Positions 62,201-64,000 of a DNA stretch of 64,000 nt are shown here, one piece after another. Within the stretch, counting starts at the first letter, position 1. Each line of letters opens with the position of its first letter. The notes beneath the pieces are model-generated. The model had not been told where the DNA came from. It did not search any database and saw only the letters and a list, made by a program, of their open reading frames with translations. The translations under genes and the position numbers were made by a program. The stretch spans positions 2,170,001 through 2,234,000 of the forward strand of contig NZ_CP045246.1 in the NCBI RefSeq assembly GCF_035189165.1. The letters run 5' to 3'. This stretch comes from Arthrobacter sp. JZ12 (GTDB taxonomy: Bacteria > Actinomycetota > Actinomycetes > Actinomycetales > Micrococcaceae).

Positions 62201-63189
62201 GCGCTTAGATTCACGACAGTACCCTCGGCGGCCGACTCGATCATCGCTTCGGCCACGCGCAGCGTGTTCAGCCCCTCACGCATGGTGACGACGTCGTTAC
62301 GCTTGCCTAGCACGGCATCACGGAAGGCCTCGTGTTCCGACTTCAGCGGTTCCCGCTTGGTCAGGGCCAGGCGCGTGATATTTCCTTCGCTGACACCGCG
62401 GAAGTTCGAGACGGCTTCCCATTCCGTATTGATGGTGCCGTTCTCGTAGAAGGTCAGGTCAGCGGTGAGGGTGTCGGCCGCAAAAGCACCTTTCTCCCCC
62501 GTCACAACCGTCAGGCGTTCCTTCATCGGCGAGAGCCAGTTCACCAGGTGCGAGGTGATGACGCCGCTTTCCAGCTGACAGGACGCTGTAACCATGTCCT
62601 CGTGCGGGCGACCGGATCGAATCGTGGTGCGCGCGGATACGGACCGGTACGGTGACTGCGCCAGCCACGCGGTGAGGTCGATGTCGTGGGTGCCCAGGTC
62701 CTTTACAACTCCGACGTCGGCAATGCGCGACGGGAAGGGTCCCTGCCGACGCGTGGCAATCTGGTAGACATCTCCCAGATCACCGTTCTCAATCCGCACG
62801 CGCAGTGACTGCAGGGCGGGATTGAACCGCTCGATATGGCCAACGGCTCCCACGAGCCCTGCGGATTCGAACGCATCGGCCAGCTTCTCGCCGCCTGCAA
62901 TCGTGGAGGCGATGGGCTTTTCGACCAGGGTGTGCACGCCGGCGGCTGCCAGGGCCAGGCCGACTTCCTCGTGGAGTCCGGTCGGCACGGCGCAGATGGC
63001 CATGTCCAGGCCCTGCTCGATCAGCTCGTCGATGGATCCGCACAACGGTAGATCACCGGCGACGCCGTGCGGGTCACCGTATGCATCGGCAACGGCGACG
63101 AGCTGAACACCGTCCAACTCACGCGCTACTCGAGCGTGGTGGCGGCCCATCATGCCCAGGCCGATCAGGCCTACCCTCAGATCAGCCAT
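62197..63189 (-). CDS. Gfo/Idh/MocA oxidoreductase (WbpB-like)
   Basis: A 330-residue enzyme with an N-terminal NAD-binding Rossmann fold (VGLIGLGMMGRHHARVAREL) and the family motif EKPIAS (in HTLVEKPIASTIAGG). The C-terminal alpha/beta domain carries DLGTHDIDLTAWL. It oxidises or reduces a sugar-nucleotide. The neighbours WecB and a DegT-type aminotransferase suggest a pathway to a diaminated uronic or deoxy sugar, as in the WbpA-B-E-type routes. The substrate is inferred only. Its start overlaps the aminotransferase stop by one base. Confidence 0.88.
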   Translation of the reverse strand: MADLRVGLIGLGMMGRHHARVARELDGVQLVAVADAYGDPHGVAGDLPLCGSIDELIEQGLDMAICAVPTGLHEEVGLALAAAGVHTLVEKPIASTIAGGEKLADAFESAGLVGAVGHIERFNPALQSLRVRIENGDLGDVYQIATRRQGPFPSRIADVGVVKDLGTHDIDLTAWLAQSPYRSVSARTTIRSGRPHEDMVTASCQLESGVITSHLVNWLSPMKERLTVVTGEKGAFAADTLTADLTFYENGTINTEWEAVSNFRGVSEGNITRLALTKREPLKSEHEAFRDAVLGKRNDVVTMREGLNTLRVAEAMIESAAEGTVVNLSA

Positions 63190-64000
63190 CAGGCACCCGC
63201 TCCCGCAAGCTTGTTCACAGCAGTCACGATCCGGTCGAGATCCTCATCGTCCAACGACGGGTGGACCGGCAGGGAGAGCACTTCCTGTGCCGCGATCTCG
63301 GTGTTGGGCAGGTCTTCAACCCGGTTGAAGGACGGCAGCCGGTGGTTCGGGATCGGGTAGTACACACCGCTGCCGATGTTGTACTCCTCCTTCAGGGCGG
63401 CAGCGAAACCGTCCCGGTCCTGACCCACCCGGATTGTGTACTGGTGGTAGACGTGCTCAGCACCCTCGGCCACCGCAGGAGTTCCGACGCCCTCAAGGTT
63501 GTCGGTGAGGAAGCGGGCATTCGCCTGGCGCTGCGCGGTCCAGCCCAGCACCTTGGTGAGCTGTACCCGTCCGATGGCCGCGTGGAGGTTGGTCATACGC
63601 GCGTTGAACCCGACCAGCTCATTCTCGTACTGCCGCTCCATACCCTGGTTCCGCAGCAGACGCAGGTTCCGTTCAACGGTGGCGTCACCGGTCGAGACCA
63701 TGCCGCCTTCGCCGGAGGTCATGTTCTTCGTGGGGTACAGCGAGAACATGGCAAAGTCGCCGAACGTGCCAACCTTCTGCCCGTTCAGGGCAGCACCGTG
63801 AGCCTGTGCAGCATCCTCGAAGAGCTTGATTCCGCGCGCATCAGCCAGCTCCTTGAAGGCGATGATGTTCGCGGGATGCCCGTACAGATGCACGGGCATG
63901 ATGCCCTTGGTCCGCTCGCTAATGAGTGACTCGACGTGGCTGATATCGAGGCAGTAGTGGTCCAGTTCAATGTCGGCGAACACCGGCGTCGCACCCGTCA
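63189..64000 (-). CDS. DegT/DnrJ/EryC1 aminotransferase, partial
   Basis: The coding region continues past the right edge. The visible 270 or so residues are the C-terminal part, beginning TGATPVFADIELDHY. PLP-binding features include HLYGHPANI, FEDAAQAHGA (Asp) and FSLYPTKNMTSGEGG with the Schiff-base Lys in PTKN. The end has PVHPSLDDEDLDRIV. The family transfers an amino group to a keto-sugar nucleotide. It forms a coupled unit with the following dehydrogenase and glycosyltransferase (one- and four-base overlaps). The N-terminus is missing from the window, not from the genome. Confidence 0.93.
   Translation of the reverse strand, partial: TGATPVFADIELDHYCLDISHVESLISERTKGIMPVHLYGHPANIIAFKELADARGIKLFEDAAQAHGAALNGQKVGTFGDFAMFSLYPTKNMTSGEGGMVSTGDATVERNLRLLRNQGMERQYENELVGFNARMTNLHAAIGRVQLTKVLGWTAQRQANARFLTDNLEGVGTPAVAEGAEHVYHQYTIRVGQDRDGFAAALKEEYNIGSGVYYPIPNHRLPSFNRVEDLPNTEIAAQEVLSLPVHPSLDDEDLDRIVTAVNKLAGAGA

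Overview
The window comes from a high-GC Gram-positive bacterium. The gene families point to the Actinomycetota and most likely the Micrococcaceae (an Arthrobacter-like organism). The signs are a GH25 lysozyme with FG-GAP-like repeats, an actinobacterial tad (Flp pilus) cluster, a UDP-galactopyranose mutase/GlfT2 pair, a DUF6541 membrane protein and many GTG/TTG starts. The assignment is an inference from families, not from a marker gene.

Layout. (1) 1-2.9 kb: small accessory genes, including two membrane proteins, a DUF6308 protein, an orphan MbcA/ParS-type antitoxin followed by a frameshifted HTH relic, an XRE regulator and a small secreted protein. (2) 3.1-6.35 kb: a large secreted subtilisin-like protease. 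(3) 6.6-9.6 kb: a nuclease-NACHT STAND protein (antiviral type) next to a tadE-like gene that is cut off at about 9,877. (4) 10,559-37,114: a 26.6 kb mobile element bounded by imperfect inverted repeats. It sits inside a small tad-locus gene, whose 3' half lies at 10,445-10,558 and whose 5' half lies at 37,115-37,223. (5) 37.3-40.3 kb: the rest of the tad operon (tadC, tadB, cpaF/tadA). (6) 40.5-43.2 kb: a GH25 lysozyme with two near-identical repeat blocks. (7) 43.4-64 kb: a cell-surface polysaccharide locus. It has a lipid-flippase-like ABC exporter, at least eight glycosyltransferases, glf-glfT2 galactofuranose genes, a Wzm/Wzt ABC exporter, wecB, a Gfo/Idh/MocA dehydrogenase and a DegT-type aminotransferase that runs off the right edge.

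The mobile element. Its recombination module (34.8-28.8 kb, minus strand) encodes three large, translationally coupled tyrosine recombinases and a small HTH plus coiled-coil protein. This layout matches the ginABCD operon of GInt islands and, more distantly, tnpABC of Tn554. The rest is cargo that looks like genome defence: a nucleoid-associated (NA37-like) protein overlapping a RelA/SpoT-domain protein, a 1398-aa STAND ATPase with a C-terminal PD-(D/E)XK nuclease, a type I restriction-modification operon (hsdM-hsdS-hsdR plus a YgjP-like metallopeptidase), a metallophosphoesterase, an XRE regulator with an 18-bp perfect palindrome beside it, a DUF4365 nuclease-like protein and a DUF2971 protein. 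The NA37-like/RelA-SpoT pair is the best candidate here for an undescribed system.

How the genes work together. The minus-strand chain from 58.65 to 49.56 kb (glf, glfT2, wzm, wzt, DUF6541, GT2, DUF2304, GT4) is tightly spaced and probably one operon that makes and exports a galactofuranose-containing glycan. The flanking glycosyltransferases and sugar-nucleotide genes (WecB, dehydrogenase, aminotransferase) would supply modified amino-sugar units. The secreted protease and the lysozyme share the same C-terminal repeat type and may bind the same surface. The tad pilus is probably inactive, because the element has split one gene and a second break has truncated another.
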